From assembly GCF_900110245.1 (NCBI RefSeq), contig NZ_FOCZ01000008.1:124001-188000 (forward strand): a DNA stretch of 64,000 nt, given 5' to 3'. Position numbers and translations under genes: made by a program. Shown here in pieces: positions 54,486-63,416 of the stretch; the first letter of the stretch is position 1; each line of letters starts with the position of its first letter. A model generated the notes under the pieces. That model worked only from the letters and a program-made list of their open reading frames with translations. It made no database searches and was not told the DNA's origin. The stretch is from Niastella yeongjuensis. Its GTDB lineage: Bacteria; Bacteroidota; Bacteroidia; Chitinophagales; Chitinophagaceae.

Positions 54486-54560
54486 GTTACAAATGTCAGC
54501 CGATAGGGGAACGTTTTCATGAAGTTGACTTTTTTGTAACCTGTTCACTTTTTGGTAACC
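54486..54560. promoter_or_regulatory. Putative HxlR operator: tandem repeats plus an inverted element
   Basis: ACTTTTTTGTAACC (54528-54541) and ACTTTTTGGTAACC (54547-54560) are direct repeats with one mismatch, 19 bp apart; the second ends directly before the regulator's ATG. GTTACAAA (54486-54493), the reverse complement of their TTTGTAAC part, lies next to the divergent MBL start. This is a good layout for autoregulation and control of the MBL gene. Confidence 0.6.
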
Positions 54561-54920
54561 ATGGATTATGATCGTTTTAAATACTGTGGATTAAATGTGG
54601 CGCTGGACGTATTGTCGGGCAAATGGAAGCCGGTGATCCTGTTTCATCTTTTTCACGAGGAAGAGGTGCGCTTTACGGAGCTTTGGCGAAATATTCCGAA
54701 GGTTGCCAAAAAGGTATTGCTGGAACAACTGAAACAAATGGAGGAGGATGGGGTAATTATCCGGGAAGAAAGGAATACGTTTCCGCCGGAAGTCTATTAC
54801 AGAATCTCTGAGAAGGGGAAAGCATTAGGGCCGGCCCTGGCAGCCTTGCAAAACTGGGCAACGGAGCATGCGGCTGAAGAAGTGGCGGCGATGAGGGCTG
54901 CGAAAAAAGTGGCGCTTTAA
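54561..54920 (+). CDS. HxlR-family winged-helix regulator
   Basis: The start is the ATG at 54561 (MDYDRFKYCGLNVALDVLSG). The 119-residue protein shows the HxlR pattern: the early Cys in KYCGLNVALDVLSGKWKPVI, recognition helix in VRFTELWRNIPKVAKKVLLE, wing in IIREERNTFPPEVYYRIS and the C-terminal dimerisation helix (LAALQNWATEHAAEEVAAM). The Cys near the N-terminus is characteristic and in some members senses aldehydes or oxidants. It is divergent from the MBL hydrolase and overlies its own tandem repeats, so it probably controls both genes. A bidirectional terminator follows at 54956-54993. Confidence 0.95.
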   Translation: MDYDRFKYCGLNVALDVLSGKWKPVILFHLFHEEEVRFTELWRNIPKVAKKVLLEQLKQMEEDGVIIREERNTFPPEVYYRISEKGKALGPALAALQNWATEHAAEEVAAMRAAKKVAL

Positions 54921-54955
54921 GTATTGACAGCTTTAGATTAAAAAAATATAAGAAT

Positions 54956-54993
54956 AGAAAAGGGAATGATCAGTTGTGGTCATTCCCTTTTTT
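54956..54993. terminator. Bidirectional terminator
   Basis: AAAAGGGAATGA and TCATTCCCTTTT form a stem of about 12 bp with a short loop, between the rightward HxlR gene and the leftward PKD lipoprotein gene. Confidence 0.85.
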
Positions 54994-55007
54994 GTTATAG
55001 AGAACAT

Positions 55008-56444
55008 TTATTTGAGCACCCCATTTTCTCTTACCGGCAAAAACGACATTACATTATAGTTGTCATAGTTGATCGCAGTTCTATTTACCCGGCGCATCAT
55101 AGCCAGTATACCGTCCTTTCGTAATGGCTGTATAGAGATGGGCCAGCTATCGGCAAATGACTGAATGCCGTTTGGTATAATGTACCATAATTGGGTGCCA
55201 TCCATTTTTATTTTACTAACGGTTCCACGAAATCCATTCTCGGTGAATGTTTGTAAAACCGCCAGGTTGCCATCGCTTGTATTGCAAATGGCTGTAATGG
55301 GATCGGGAACCAGTTTGCGATCGATGAAGAGACCAGCAGGTGAAAAAACAAAAATACCCCGGGCGCCTCCGGTGGCCACTACGTAATTACCAGCGCTGTG
55401 TTTAATAATGCGCATAAAGCCAAGGTAAAAATTCAATCCGCCAAAAACAGTATTTTTCCAAACAAGGTCACCGGAACTATTCAATTTGACAATCATTACC
55501 GAATCGCAATAGGAACAGGCGGTCGATCTCTTTCTACCGGCAACGATCACTGCATCCTGCTCAACTACCACCTCTTTGGCGTTCTCCATACCTTCGCCAT
55601 ACAGCGACCGGTCCCATTGCATATCACCATTGGCATCGAATTTCTTTACCCGGGCACCCTCTACAGTAAAATTATTCTGATCCTTTGCAGGGTATGAGCT
55701 CACCGCTACATAACCGCCATCAGGCGATGGAGTAACACTTAAATAATAATCATCGGCAGCAGTGGAGATCCTGTTCCAGATGAAGGAGCCATCGGGTTTC
55801 AGTTTGATCAATTCATTATTCCTGGTGAAACCTGTGGTGGTACCGGTAAAAATATAATTGCCATCACTGGTAGGCTTCATGGTGGTGAGCCGGTAACTGG
55901 CTGGCAAATATTGGAGCTGTCCTTTTTGCTGCAATAAACTGTCGAGCTGCATCAGAAAAAAGCCGGCATCATACCCGGTAGAGCCGAGTAATAAAAAGTC
56001 ACCGGCGGCTGTTTCATCAATGGCAACAGGATCGGCATCGTGGCCTTCCCCAAAAGTTATTTCCTTATACCCAGAGATCACGGTTAGGGTCTTCTGAATA
56101 GTATCGGTAGCCTGGTTATTGTCGTTTACTTCCAGGGTAACGGTATATCTTCCACGTTTTGAATAACGGTGTGCCGGATTTCTTTCGGTAGAGGTGTTAC
56201 CATCACCAAAATCCCACAAATAAGTAATGTTGGCCGTTGAGTCTGAACAATTGCGGAAGTAAAAAACAGAATCGATATAGGCAGCGTCACCTGGCCCAAT
56301 ATAGGTGCTATAGATGGCATGGATATCCGTTGAGAAACAGGCAGCGGGTTGCTGTACGTTGATGATATTGGTTTTTTTACAGGCCACAGTCAGGGTAACC
56401 AGCGCCAGGCAAACGAGTGGTTGAACCGGGAATTTAGGTTTCAT
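55008..56444 (-). CDS. PKD-domain lipoprotein with a C-terminal propeller
   Basis: This 478-residue protein has a lipoprotein signal (MKPKFPVQPLVCLALVTLTV, lipobox TVAC). One PKD/Ig-like domain spans about residues 45-125 (ITYLWDFGDGNTSTERNPAH, YTVTLEVNDNN). The remaining 340 residues form repeats such as PTSDGNYIFTGTTTGFTRNN and DGGYVAVSSYPA, with KLKPDGSFIW segments, a pattern of seven-bladed propellers seen in Bacteroidota surface proteins. No enzyme signature is visible. It is the second gene of a two-gene unit (three bases after the stop of 56448-57737) and may bind surface polymers. Confidence 0.8.
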   Translation of the reverse strand: MKPKFPVQPLVCLALVTLTVACKKTNIINVQQPAACFSTDIHAIYSTYIGPGDAAYIDSVFYFRNCSDSTANITYLWDFGDGNTSTERNPAHRYSKRGRYTVTLEVNDNNQATDTIQKTLTVISGYKEITFGEGHDADPVAIDETAAGDFLLLGSTGYDAGFFLMQLDSLLQQKGQLQYLPASYRLTTMKPTSDGNYIFTGTTTGFTRNNELIKLKPDGSFIWNRISTAADDYYLSVTPSPDGGYVAVSSYPAKDQNNFTVEGARVKKFDANGDMQWDRSLYGEGMENAKEVVVEQDAVIVAGRKRSTACSYCDSVMIVKLNSSGDLVWKNTVFGGLNFYLGFMRIIKHSAGNYVVATGGARGIFVFSPAGLFIDRKLVPDPITAICNTSDGNLAVLQTFTENGFRGTVSKIKMDGTQLWYIIPNGIQSFADSWPISIQPLRKDGILAMMRRVNRTAINYDNYNVMSFLPVRENGVLK

Positions 56445-56447
56445 GGG

Positions 56448-57737
56448 TTACAGTTTAATATTTTCTATCAGGATGAAGGTTTGCTGGAATGAACTGGCCT
56501 TGCTAACCGAGATCAGTGAATTATCATCCCTGAACAGTTTGTAAGGGGTGAATTTGGTTGGGTAATTGCCTGTATTGGTTGTAGAAGGGTACCTGAAGAT
56601 ATCTATTTTCTTTAACGGGCCATTAGCAGCATAAATTATTGATCCATCACTATTGAATGCGAAATCTGTATAAGAATCAGCATTACTGGGATACTGTTTT
56701 AAATAGCGATCAAACACAAGCGATTTATTAAAGATGTTACCGGAACCTGAGGTAATGAACCGGCTGCCATCGGGGAACGACCGTACAATAGCAGGATCCA
56801 TGGTGTAGTCCATATGGTAAGTGTCTTCTTTTTTAACCAACGGAATACCATCGGTCGTAAACGAGTAATAAAAAAGACTGATGGGGAATTGGTGAATGGT
56901 GAGATCGATCATTTCAACAGCTGTTCCCTCCAGGGCAACCAGCCTGGTTTGATCGTAATAACCGGTTCGCGCCACCAGCGTTTTAGAAGCGCGATCGAAT
57001 ATTTTTACGCAATCAGCATAACCACTGGAAGCATTGTCGGAAGAGGAAACATATAATTTACCGTTCAACGCCAATACTGAGCCAATGCCAAAGCCGGCTA
57101 CATAGATCCTGTCTTTCAATTCCAGGGTAGCGGCATCGAGTATCTCAACCCAGCCATCGTTCAACGGTACATACAATTCATTGCTGCCGTTATAAGTACC
57201 CAGGGTACAGTAACCAATGGTGGTAGGAAATTCTTTTGAAAGCAGCGGCCTTCCACTTATATCAACTATATGTATCTTCTGCTGTTCGATAATATAAAGT
57301 TTCTTTTGTGCTTTGCTGAATAGTACATCGGTGGGTTGACAACTCAATACGCTATGGGGCCGTTGGTAAGTAACACCGGGAGCCTGCGAATTTGATGGTA
57401 CGGTGTCCCTGTCAATAATCAGATAATAGTTAATGTCTTTAGCCAGCGGCATGTTGGTTTCTGTAAAGCTGGTTACATTGATGTCTGTACTGGTAAAGAC
57501 AGAATCATATACCGGCGCGAACTTATCGTTCTTCAGGTAAGTTGCCACCCGGGCAATTCGGTATTGTTTGAAATGGGTACCTGTGAATTTTCTCCAGGTT
57601 AAAACAAGGGTGGAATCATTTATAACTGTATCGATCTTCAATGCTTCACGCTGGGAAGGATTCACTACAATGACATCCTCCTTTTTACACGCCAGGAAGC
57701 ATATACCAAGGAGCAGGTATAGGGTTATTTTTCTCAT
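56448..57737 (-). CDS. Surface lipoprotein with FN3-like and propeller domains
   Basis: The start at 57737 (MRKITLYLLLGICFLACKKE) gives a lipoprotein signal with lipobox FLAC; the seven upstream residues are unlikely. A fibronectin-type-III-like domain (DSTLVLTWRKFTGTHFKQYR, about residues 40-125) precedes a propeller of about 300 residues (KKLYIIEQQKIHIVDISG, GSNELYVPLNDGWVEILDAA, GKLYVSSSDNASSGYADCVK). Function is not evident; the pair with the PKD protein resembles Bacteroidota cell-surface recognition proteins. It is divergent from the large T9SS protein at 58011. Confidence 0.75.
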   Translation of the reverse strand: MRKITLYLLLGICFLACKKEDVIVVNPSQREALKIDTVINDSTLVLTWRKFTGTHFKQYRIARVATYLKNDKFAPVYDSVFTSTDINVTSFTETNMPLAKDINYYLIIDRDTVPSNSQAPGVTYQRPHSVLSCQPTDVLFSKAQKKLYIIEQQKIHIVDISGRPLLSKEFPTTIGYCTLGTYNGSNELYVPLNDGWVEILDAATLELKDRIYVAGFGIGSVLALNGKLYVSSSDNASSGYADCVKIFDRASKTLVARTGYYDQTRLVALEGTAVEMIDLTIHQFPISLFYYSFTTDGIPLVKKEDTYHMDYTMDPAIVRSFPDGSRFITSGSGNIFNKSLVFDRYLKQYPSNADSYTDFAFNSDGSIIYAANGPLKKIDIFRYPSTTNTGNYPTKFTPYKLFRDDNSLISVSKASSFQQTFILIENIKL

Positions 57738-58010
57738 GTTGGCAGAATGTGGGGACAAGCATGTTTTATTGCCGGGAACAAAGATATTTTAAGGTTCCGT
57801 CAAATGCAATTTTCTCCAATAAGTGTGTCGTTTTGGCGTATAGGCGTGTGGTTTTTGGCAATAAGTGTGCACGTTGGAACTATTAGGTAAGGCGCGCAAA
57901 CTGATTAGCTGGGCTCTTTTGTTTAATCCACCTTTTTAAAACTTTTTTTTATTTAATATTGTCCTCTAACCGCAATGCGGGTTAACCCTTAAATTACAAA
58001 CCATACACCC

Positions 58011-60596
58011 ATGCCCTGTAGCGAACTGAAGATAATCTTTAAACGATTTCCGGTTATCTTCCTGGTCATATTCTTTGCGTCGCCGCTTTTTGCACAGCCA
58101 TCTATTAGTTCGTTTACTCCATTAGCTGCACCGGCAGGTGCAACGGTAGTGATCAATGGCAGTAACTTCAGCACCACAACAACGGATAACATTGTTTTTT
58201 TCGGCGCTATGCGCGCGGTAGTAACCGCTGCAACAGCTGGCAGCCTTACCGTTACCGTTCCGGCCGGCGCAACTTATGGTTATATAACGGTCACCAGAAG
58301 TTATCTTACTGCTTATTCGAAGTTACCTTTTAATATTATCGCCGGTGCCAGTCTCACCCCGGCATCATACGCCAAACGGGATTTTCAATATGGTACATTT
58401 TCTCCCAGCAATTTTTTAGGCCTGGTAGCCAGTGATGTGGATGTTGATGGTTACCCTGATCTGGTGGTTGCCAACAAGGGTATGTTGTGTGTTTCCGTTT
58501 TAGAAAATTCACGTACTCCAGGTAATACGTACATGTATGAAAATGTATGGCCAGCCTTAAATGGACTTGAAAAGCTCGCTATTGGTGACATCAATGGGGA
58601 TGGCAAACCCGACATTGCGCTTAGTTCCGTTTTGGCTAATCAATTTTCAATTCATTTAAACATCCCGAACCCAATGGCGTATACCTTTAACAGATTCGAT
58701 TTTCCGGCAGGGCCATCAAGCGTACCGTTTGGAGTAGCCATCAATGACGTGGATGGCGACGGAAAACCCGATCTGGTAATGGCCGACGGCAATAGGATCG
58801 TTGACCCGGTTACCAATACAAGTCATGGAACTATTTCGGTATACCTGAATACCTGTCCCACCAATACCACCTGGTGGCCTACTTTTGCCCCGGCCGTTGT
58901 TTATAATACCGGTGATAATCCCCACGAAGTTTTTGTAGGAGATATGGACGGCGACGGCAAACCCGACATTGCTGTTTCTAATAACGGATCGGCCAGCGTT
59001 TCCGTTTTTCGCAACAACAGCACACCCGGTAATGTTGCATTAACAGGCAGGCAGGATTATGTAGCAGGCAGTAAACCGGAAGTAATAACCATGGGCGATT
59101 TGAATGGAGATGGAAAAGCTGACATGGCTGTCAGTAATTTTGCCTCCTCCACTGTTTCTTTATTTACAAACACCAGTACAACAGGGGCTATTTCTTTTGG
59201 CTCCAAACAGGACCTGATGGTTAATTCTCCTATTGGCATAGCCATAGCAGATATAACAGGCGATGCAAAGCCCGATCTGGTAGCTACCGCTACTACTTCA
59301 GCTTCAGTATCTGTATTTGAAAATACAACAGCCGGAGGCATACTTTCTTTTGCTCCTAAAATGGACTATGCTGCAGGGAACAACCCGGCTTATGTAACTA
59401 TAGAGGATCTTGATATTGATGACATACCTGAGATTTGTGTTACCAATGGGACCACAGGGACTGTCTCCATCTTAAAGAGCGCTCCTTTGATACTTACTGT
59501 TGAATTAGGAAATGATACTACTCTTTGCCAGGGTGATTCGGTTGTGCTAACTGCCCGTAATCAACCGAGAGGTACCACCTATCTGTGGAATACGGGTGCT
59601 GTCGATAGCAGCATTACGGTAAAACAACCAGGGGCTTATTCGGTAACGGTAACCAATGGTAAAAGTACTGCCAGTGATAATATAAACATCACCTTCAAGC
59701 CCTCACCAGTATTTAATTTGGGAAGTGATATCATCCTTTGCGAAGGAGAAAAAAAGCTGCTGCGGCCTGTGAGTGCATCAACCTACCTGTGGCAGAATGG
59801 TTCGCATGCCGATTCAATGGTTATAACCCAGGCAGGTACTTACTGGCTGCAGGCTCAAAAAGACGGGTGCACAGCTTCAGATACCCTAAATGTAAGTTAT
59901 AAACCAGCGCCTCCGTTTAACCTTGGCAATGACACTGCTATCTGCAAGGGAAGTACGGTTACATTGGATGCATATAGTGCCAATGCTACTTATTTATGGA
60001 ACAATGGCGCCAATACGAATACTATCAGCACAAGTGAAGCAGGTACATATTGGGTAACAGTAAGCGGCCAGAATGGTTGCAGTGCTACTGATACCATTCG
60101 TGTCAGATACCTGGTATTGAATCCCTTCCTCGGAAAAGATACTATGCTATGTGATAAAACAGTCATTGTTCTTAAACCCGAAGCCGACAATGCCGCCATT
60201 GTTTGGCAGGATGGATCGAAGGGAGCCACCTATACTGTTACGCAACCTGGTACCTATAAAGTTACTTTAACCAATCAATGCGAAACGGTAAGCGATGAAA
60301 TTACAATAATAAGGGGTCTCTGCGAACTGTTTATGCCGAATGCATTTACGCCCAACAGGGATGGAATGAATGATGTTTTCAGGGTAAAAGAACCAGCATT
60401 TATCAAAAGTTTCGACATGCAGATCTTTAACCGGTGGGGCCAGTTGGTGTATAAATCAAAAGATGCCGGCAGGGGATGGGATGGGACGTTTAATGGCAGG
60501 ATACAACCTGCGGGAAATTACGTTTGGATGATCACGCTCACCGATATTTTAGGGAATAGCAAACGGTTCAGAGGGTCTGTTCTATTGGTACAATAA
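58011..60596 (+). CDS. FG-GAP/VCBS-repeat surface protein with T9SS type B sorting domain
   Basis: This 861-residue protein has a signal peptide (FPVIFLVIFFASPLFAQ). An IPT/TIG domain comes first (about 33-115; FTPLAAPAGATVVINGSNFS). FG-GAP/VCBS blades with calcium-type loops follow, from about 130 (DVDVDGYPDLVVANKG, DINGDGKPDIALS, DMDGDGKPDIAVSNNG). Four Ig-like repeats with paired Cys follow from about 500 (LGNDTTLCQGDSV, GSDIILCEGEKKLLRP, LGNDTAICKGST). The C-terminus CELFMPNAFTPNRDGMNDVF to QIFNRWGQLVYK and GNYVWMITLTD is the type B (CHU_C-like) sorting domain. It is secreted by T9SS and attached to the surface, probably for adhesion. Confidence 0.92.
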   Translation: MPCSELKIIFKRFPVIFLVIFFASPLFAQPSISSFTPLAAPAGATVVINGSNFSTTTTDNIVFFGAMRAVVTAATAGSLTVTVPAGATYGYITVTRSYLTAYSKLPFNIIAGASLTPASYAKRDFQYGTFSPSNFLGLVASDVDVDGYPDLVVANKGMLCVSVLENSRTPGNTYMYENVWPALNGLEKLAIGDINGDGKPDIALSSVLANQFSIHLNIPNPMAYTFNRFDFPAGPSSVPFGVAINDVDGDGKPDLVMADGNRIVDPVTNTSHGTISVYLNTCPTNTTWWPTFAPAVVYNTGDNPHEVFVGDMDGDGKPDIAVSNNGSASVSVFRNNSTPGNVALTGRQDYVAGSKPEVITMGDLNGDGKADMAVSNFASSTVSLFTNTSTTGAISFGSKQDLMVNSPIGIAIADITGDAKPDLVATATTSASVSVFENTTAGGILSFAPKMDYAAGNNPAYVTIEDLDIDDIPEICVTNGTTGTVSILKSAPLILTVELGNDTTLCQGDSVVLTARNQPRGTTYLWNTGAVDSSITVKQPGAYSVTVTNGKSTASDNINITFKPSPVFNLGSDIILCEGEKKLLRPVSASTYLWQNGSHADSMVITQAGTYWLQAQKDGCTASDTLNVSYKPAPPFNLGNDTAICKGSTVTLDAYSANATYLWNNGANTNTISTSEAGTYWVTVSGQNGCSATDTIRVRYLVLNPFLGKDTMLCDKTVIVLKPEADNAAIVWQDGSKGATYTVTQPGTYKVTLTNQCETVSDEITIIRGLCELFMPNAFTPNRDGMNDVFRVKEPAFIKSFDMQIFNRWGQLVYKSKDAGRGWDGTFNGRIQPAGNYVWMITLTDILGNSKRFRGSVLLVQ

Positions 60597-60652
60597 ATCA
60601 GGTATTATGTGCCCCGGCCTTACCGTCGGGGGAACCGGTGAGATCAATAACA

Positions 60653-61297
60653 TTATAATTTTATGATCCCTTGTTTCAGGGCATATATTACCAGTCCGAT
60701 TCTGGTTTTTTGCCCAAATTTTTCAAATAGTCCATCCCTGTAGCTTTCAACCGTTCGTGGACTGCAAAACATTTTTTCGCCGATCTCTTTGTAGGTAAGT
60801 TCCGATGCTGCATATTGAAGAAATACCAGTTCCCGTTCGTTCAATTGGATGGCCATGTTTTGTTCTTTGCCACTTGATAAATTCAGCAACAATTTATGGG
60901 TTATCCAGTCAGGGTAATAATATCCTTTCTGCACCACTGCATCCAGCGCTTTTTCCAGTTCGGGCGGACGAACATTTTTAAGCAGGTACCCTTTAGCTCC
61001 ATAACGTACCATTTTGATCAGGGTTTCCTCTTCATCCTGCATGGAAAGTGCCAGAATAAGAATGGCGGGGTGGTATTGGGTTAACCATTTGGCTGTTTCA
61101 AAACCATCCATATGCGGCATATTGATGTCGAGCAGCACAATATCGGGTATGTTTTTAGGGTGTCTGAATTTTTCTATCAGCATTTTCCCGTTTTCCACTT
61201 CATATAAGACATGATATTGCCTGAACTTTTGTATTATGCCCGATAAGGCTTCTGCAATAAGAATATGATCATCCACTACTACAATGCTGTATTCCAT
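60653..61297 (-). CDS. LuxR/NarL-family response regulator
   Basis: This 214-residue regulator has a receiver domain with the acidic pocket VVVDDH, phospho-acceptor Asp in VLLDINMPHMDG and Lys in GAKGYLLKNVRPPE, then a LuxR-type HTH (LNERELVFLQYAASELTYKE, EIGEKMFCSPRTVESYRDGL). It is the last gene of a four-gene operon, one base after the histidine kinase, and will be its cognate regulator. Target genes are not known; candidates are its own operon and the surface-protein genes nearby. It converges with the T9SS type B gene. Confidence 0.95.
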   Translation of the reverse strand: MEYSIVVVDDHILIAEALSGIIQKFRQYHVLYEVENGKMLIEKFRHPKNIPDIVLLDINMPHMDGFETAKWLTQYHPAILILALSMQDEEETLIKMVRYGAKGYLLKNVRPPELEKALDAVVQKGYYYPDWITHKLLLNLSSGKEQNMAIQLNERELVFLQYAASELTYKEIGEKMFCSPRTVESYRDGLFEKFGQKTRIGLVIYALKQGIIKL

Positions 61298-61298
61298 A

Positions 61299-62087
61299 TT
61301 ATAAGTTTATTTCAGTGTCCGGAATAAATAATCGCATGCTTGTTCCTTTGCCTACAGTGCTTTCGATAGTAAACCGCGCATGAATGATCTCAGCCCTTTT
61401 ACGCATATTGCTCAGGCCAATGCCCGGTCCGTTCTGCCTTTCTATTATAAATCCTTTTCCATTGTCTGTCACATATAACTCTAACCCGTCTGTTTCCTGT
61501 TTAAGTGCAACGGTCAGTACCGTACAATCGGCATGTTTCAGGCTGTTCTGCAAAAATTCCTGCAAAATGCGCAGTGTTACATTTTTAACAGCATGACCTG
61601 CTTTTACAGGAATATGGAAGGGTTGCAGGTGCACGGTACATCGGCCCGTACCTTCCATCCTGGCGCATTCATTATGGATGAGTTGATACAGATCGGTATG
61701 AAAATAGTTGACGTCGGTGAGGTTTTTTGACAGACTTCGCAGATCGCTCAATGATTCATCAATAATTGATGAAATGGCATCCATTTTCTTTTGATGCGCC
61801 GGATCGGCTGTATCTACCTGTGAGGTATATAATGCGGCCAGGGTTAATTTCTGCCCCACGTTATCATGTATTTCCCGGCCAATATGCTGCATGGTCTGCT
61901 GTTGCACTTCCAATTGGGTTTGTAATAATTCCCGGGCAAAGGTTTCATTCATTCTGTCTATTTCCTTTATGTGTTCCATTTTTCTTTTCCGGTAAATGAT
62001 CATTACGGCAAATATGGTAAGTGCCAAAGCGATCATAATAACAGAGGCCGTTTCTATCAGGAGGTACCATTCTTGCGCATCATCCAT
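61299..62087 (-). CDS. NarL-type sensor histidine kinase
   Basis: The start at 62087 (MDDAQEWYLLIETASVIMIA) is preferred; it overlaps the end of the upstream gene by 31 bases. After one membrane segment (about 12-32) and a coiled stretch comes the HisKA_3 motif IGREIHDNVGQKLTLAALYT with the phospho-His. The catalytic ATPase domain follows, with LQEFLQNSLKHA (N box), LYVTDNGKGF (G1) and GPGIGLSNMRKR (G2). There is almost no extracytoplasmic sensor, so the signal is likely detected by the multi-TM and secreted proteins encoded upstream in the same operon. Confidence 0.93.
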   Translation of the reverse strand: MDDAQEWYLLIETASVIMIALALTIFAVMIIYRKRKMEHIKEIDRMNETFARELLQTQLEVQQQTMQHIGREIHDNVGQKLTLAALYTSQVDTADPAHQKKMDAISSIIDESLSDLRSLSKNLTDVNYFHTDLYQLIHNECARMEGTGRCTVHLQPFHIPVKAGHAVKNVTLRILQEFLQNSLKHADCTVLTVALKQETDGLELYVTDNGKGFIIERQNGPGIGLSNMRKRAEIIHARFTIESTVGKGTSMRLFIPDTEINL

Positions 62088-62707
62088 ATAAAGGCAATTG
62101 AATAGGTGCTGTACAAAATATAATTCAATATGCTCGTTACAACTATCAACATATGCACAATTGATGCAAACCCCTTCGTGTAGTACAGCCAATTCCCCAT
62201 AACGAATAAGGGAAGGGTACCCATATTGAACAACAGAAAAGCAAACAGCATATAAAAAAACGGATCTTTCAGGAAGTCTAACGCGGCCGGATGCTGCAGC
62301 ATTTCATAGAACTTTAGAATAATAGAGATGATAATAAGTACTGAACCTAATGAATAAGCAAGTACATTGAAGTGATCTTTGTCTGTAAAAAAGACAGCTG
62401 TCACTACTGCAAACAATACATACGCAATGGAAGCAATGAGGGGGAATTTTTTAAACGATTTTTTTTCCATGGCAAAGTACAGGATCATCAGGTACAACAG
62501 GTGTTGTAGCGGTATCTGTATATTATAGGCCAGGGCATTCAGGATATTTTTTTTTACCCTGAAGAACGTTTCATAAGTTTCCAGTGAAACTATGATAAAA
62601 AGCAGCAGGGGGAACCAGCGCAGGTACCTGCTTTTTTTTATGGTTCCCCATGCTGCCAGTGAAGCTGTAAATGCGGCTATTTCAAAATAAGTGATGTATT
62701 GATTCAT
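62057..62707 (-). CDS. Multi-spanning membrane protein, putative sensor partner
   Basis: The start at 62707 (MNQYITYFEIAAFTASLAAW) is preferred since the longer frame overlaps the upstream gene. The 216 residues contain about seven hydrophobic segments (PLLLFIIVSLETY, LQHLLYLMILYFAM, IASIAYVLFAVVTAVFF, AYSLGSVLIIISIIL, FYMLFAFLLFNMGTLPLFVM, IVHMLIVVTSILNYILYS). This layout resembles seven-TM sensor modules often found N-terminal to Bacteroidota histidine kinases. Here the module is a separate gene that overlaps the kinase by 31 bases, which suggests that the two form one receptor. Ligand unknown. Confidence 0.75.
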   Translation of the reverse strand: MNQYITYFEIAAFTASLAAWGTIKKSRYLRWFPLLLFIIVSLETYETFFRVKKNILNALAYNIQIPLQHLLYLMILYFAMEKKSFKKFPLIASIAYVLFAVVTAVFFTDKDHFNVLAYSLGSVLIIISIILKFYEMLQHPAALDFLKDPFFYMLFAFLLFNMGTLPLFVMGNWLYYTKGFASIVHMLIVVTSILNYILYSTYSIAFIWMMRKNGTS

Positions 62708-62732
62708 GTAACAGGAAATTGGTGACCGTTTA

Positions 62733-63416
62733 TCACTGGTTCGAAGATGACGTTGATCCATACTGTTTATCAATATAATCAAGCAGTCCTGCTGCTTCTT
62801 CGGAGCAGATCGGGGGGCAAAGCTGGCCCTGGTTTTTTCCCATATCTATCTCAGGATTGGAAAAAGAATCATCCGCAGAAAGACTGCCTAATATTAAGGG
62901 CTTTTCTGTTAGCGGCACCTGCCGCAGAACAGCGCTTTGGGGTTTGATGCCCGCTTTCAATGTATACCTTGGGTCAAAATCAACATTCGCTCCATTAACA
63001 AACTGTGTAGGCACCATGAAAAGCGTATGGTGGTTCCTGTATCTGACGTTTGGTATATTTTCCGGGTAAACGGCATAAAAAAACCGGATGCCCAGTTTTT
63101 GGGTATCGATATGTAGTTTGTGCGAATACTTCTCTATCTGGCAGATATATTTTTTGAGCGTGTCAATGGAATACCAGCAGGCACGGGCATCCTTATTGTC
63201 GGGGCCCAGCAACTGAGGCCGTGTTTTGCCATATCTGCCAACTCCATCCATAAATTCCTGCATGGTTAATCCGAAAAAGGACTCGTAACAACATTCGCAG
63301 GGGGTTATCGGAGCGGGTTTGTTAATAATAGTTGGTTGCGAGGTCAGGTAACTGAAAAACAGTGTGAGTGCAACGCCCAGGGCAGCGCCACAGGCCATAA
63401 TGAAGAACCTTTTCAT
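62733..63416 (-). CDS. Membrane-anchored or secreted protein of unknown function, first gene of the sensor operon
   Basis: This 227-residue protein has an N-terminal hydrophobic anchor (FFIMACGAALGVALTLFFSY). The rest is soluble and Cys-rich in its first part (ITPCECCYESFFGLTMQEFM), followed by KYGK-like, DARACWYSIDTLKKYICQ, LGIRFFYAVYPENIPNVRYR, HHTLFMVPTQFVNGANVDFD and a C-terminal LCPPICSEEAAGLLDYID. I recognise no family. It is 25 bases upstream of the multi-TM gene in the operon. An extracytoplasmic ligand-binding role for the downstream kinase is possible but unproven. Confidence 0.65.
   Translation of the reverse strand: MKRFFIMACGAALGVALTLFFSYLTSQPTIINKPAPITPCECCYESFFGLTMQEFMDGVGRYGKTRPQLLGPDNKDARACWYSIDTLKKYICQIEKYSHKLHIDTQKLGIRFFYAVYPENIPNVRYRNHHTLFMVPTQFVNGANVDFDPRYTLKAGIKPQSAVLRQVPLTEKPLILGSLSADDSFSNPEIDMGKNQGQLCPPICSEEAAGLLDYIDKQYGSTSSSNQ

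Noticed and set aside
57800-57880. Repeated AATAAGTGTG before the T9SS type B gene
   Set aside because: Two short imperfect copies in an AT-rich leader with no consistent spacing to a promoter; too little to call an operator.
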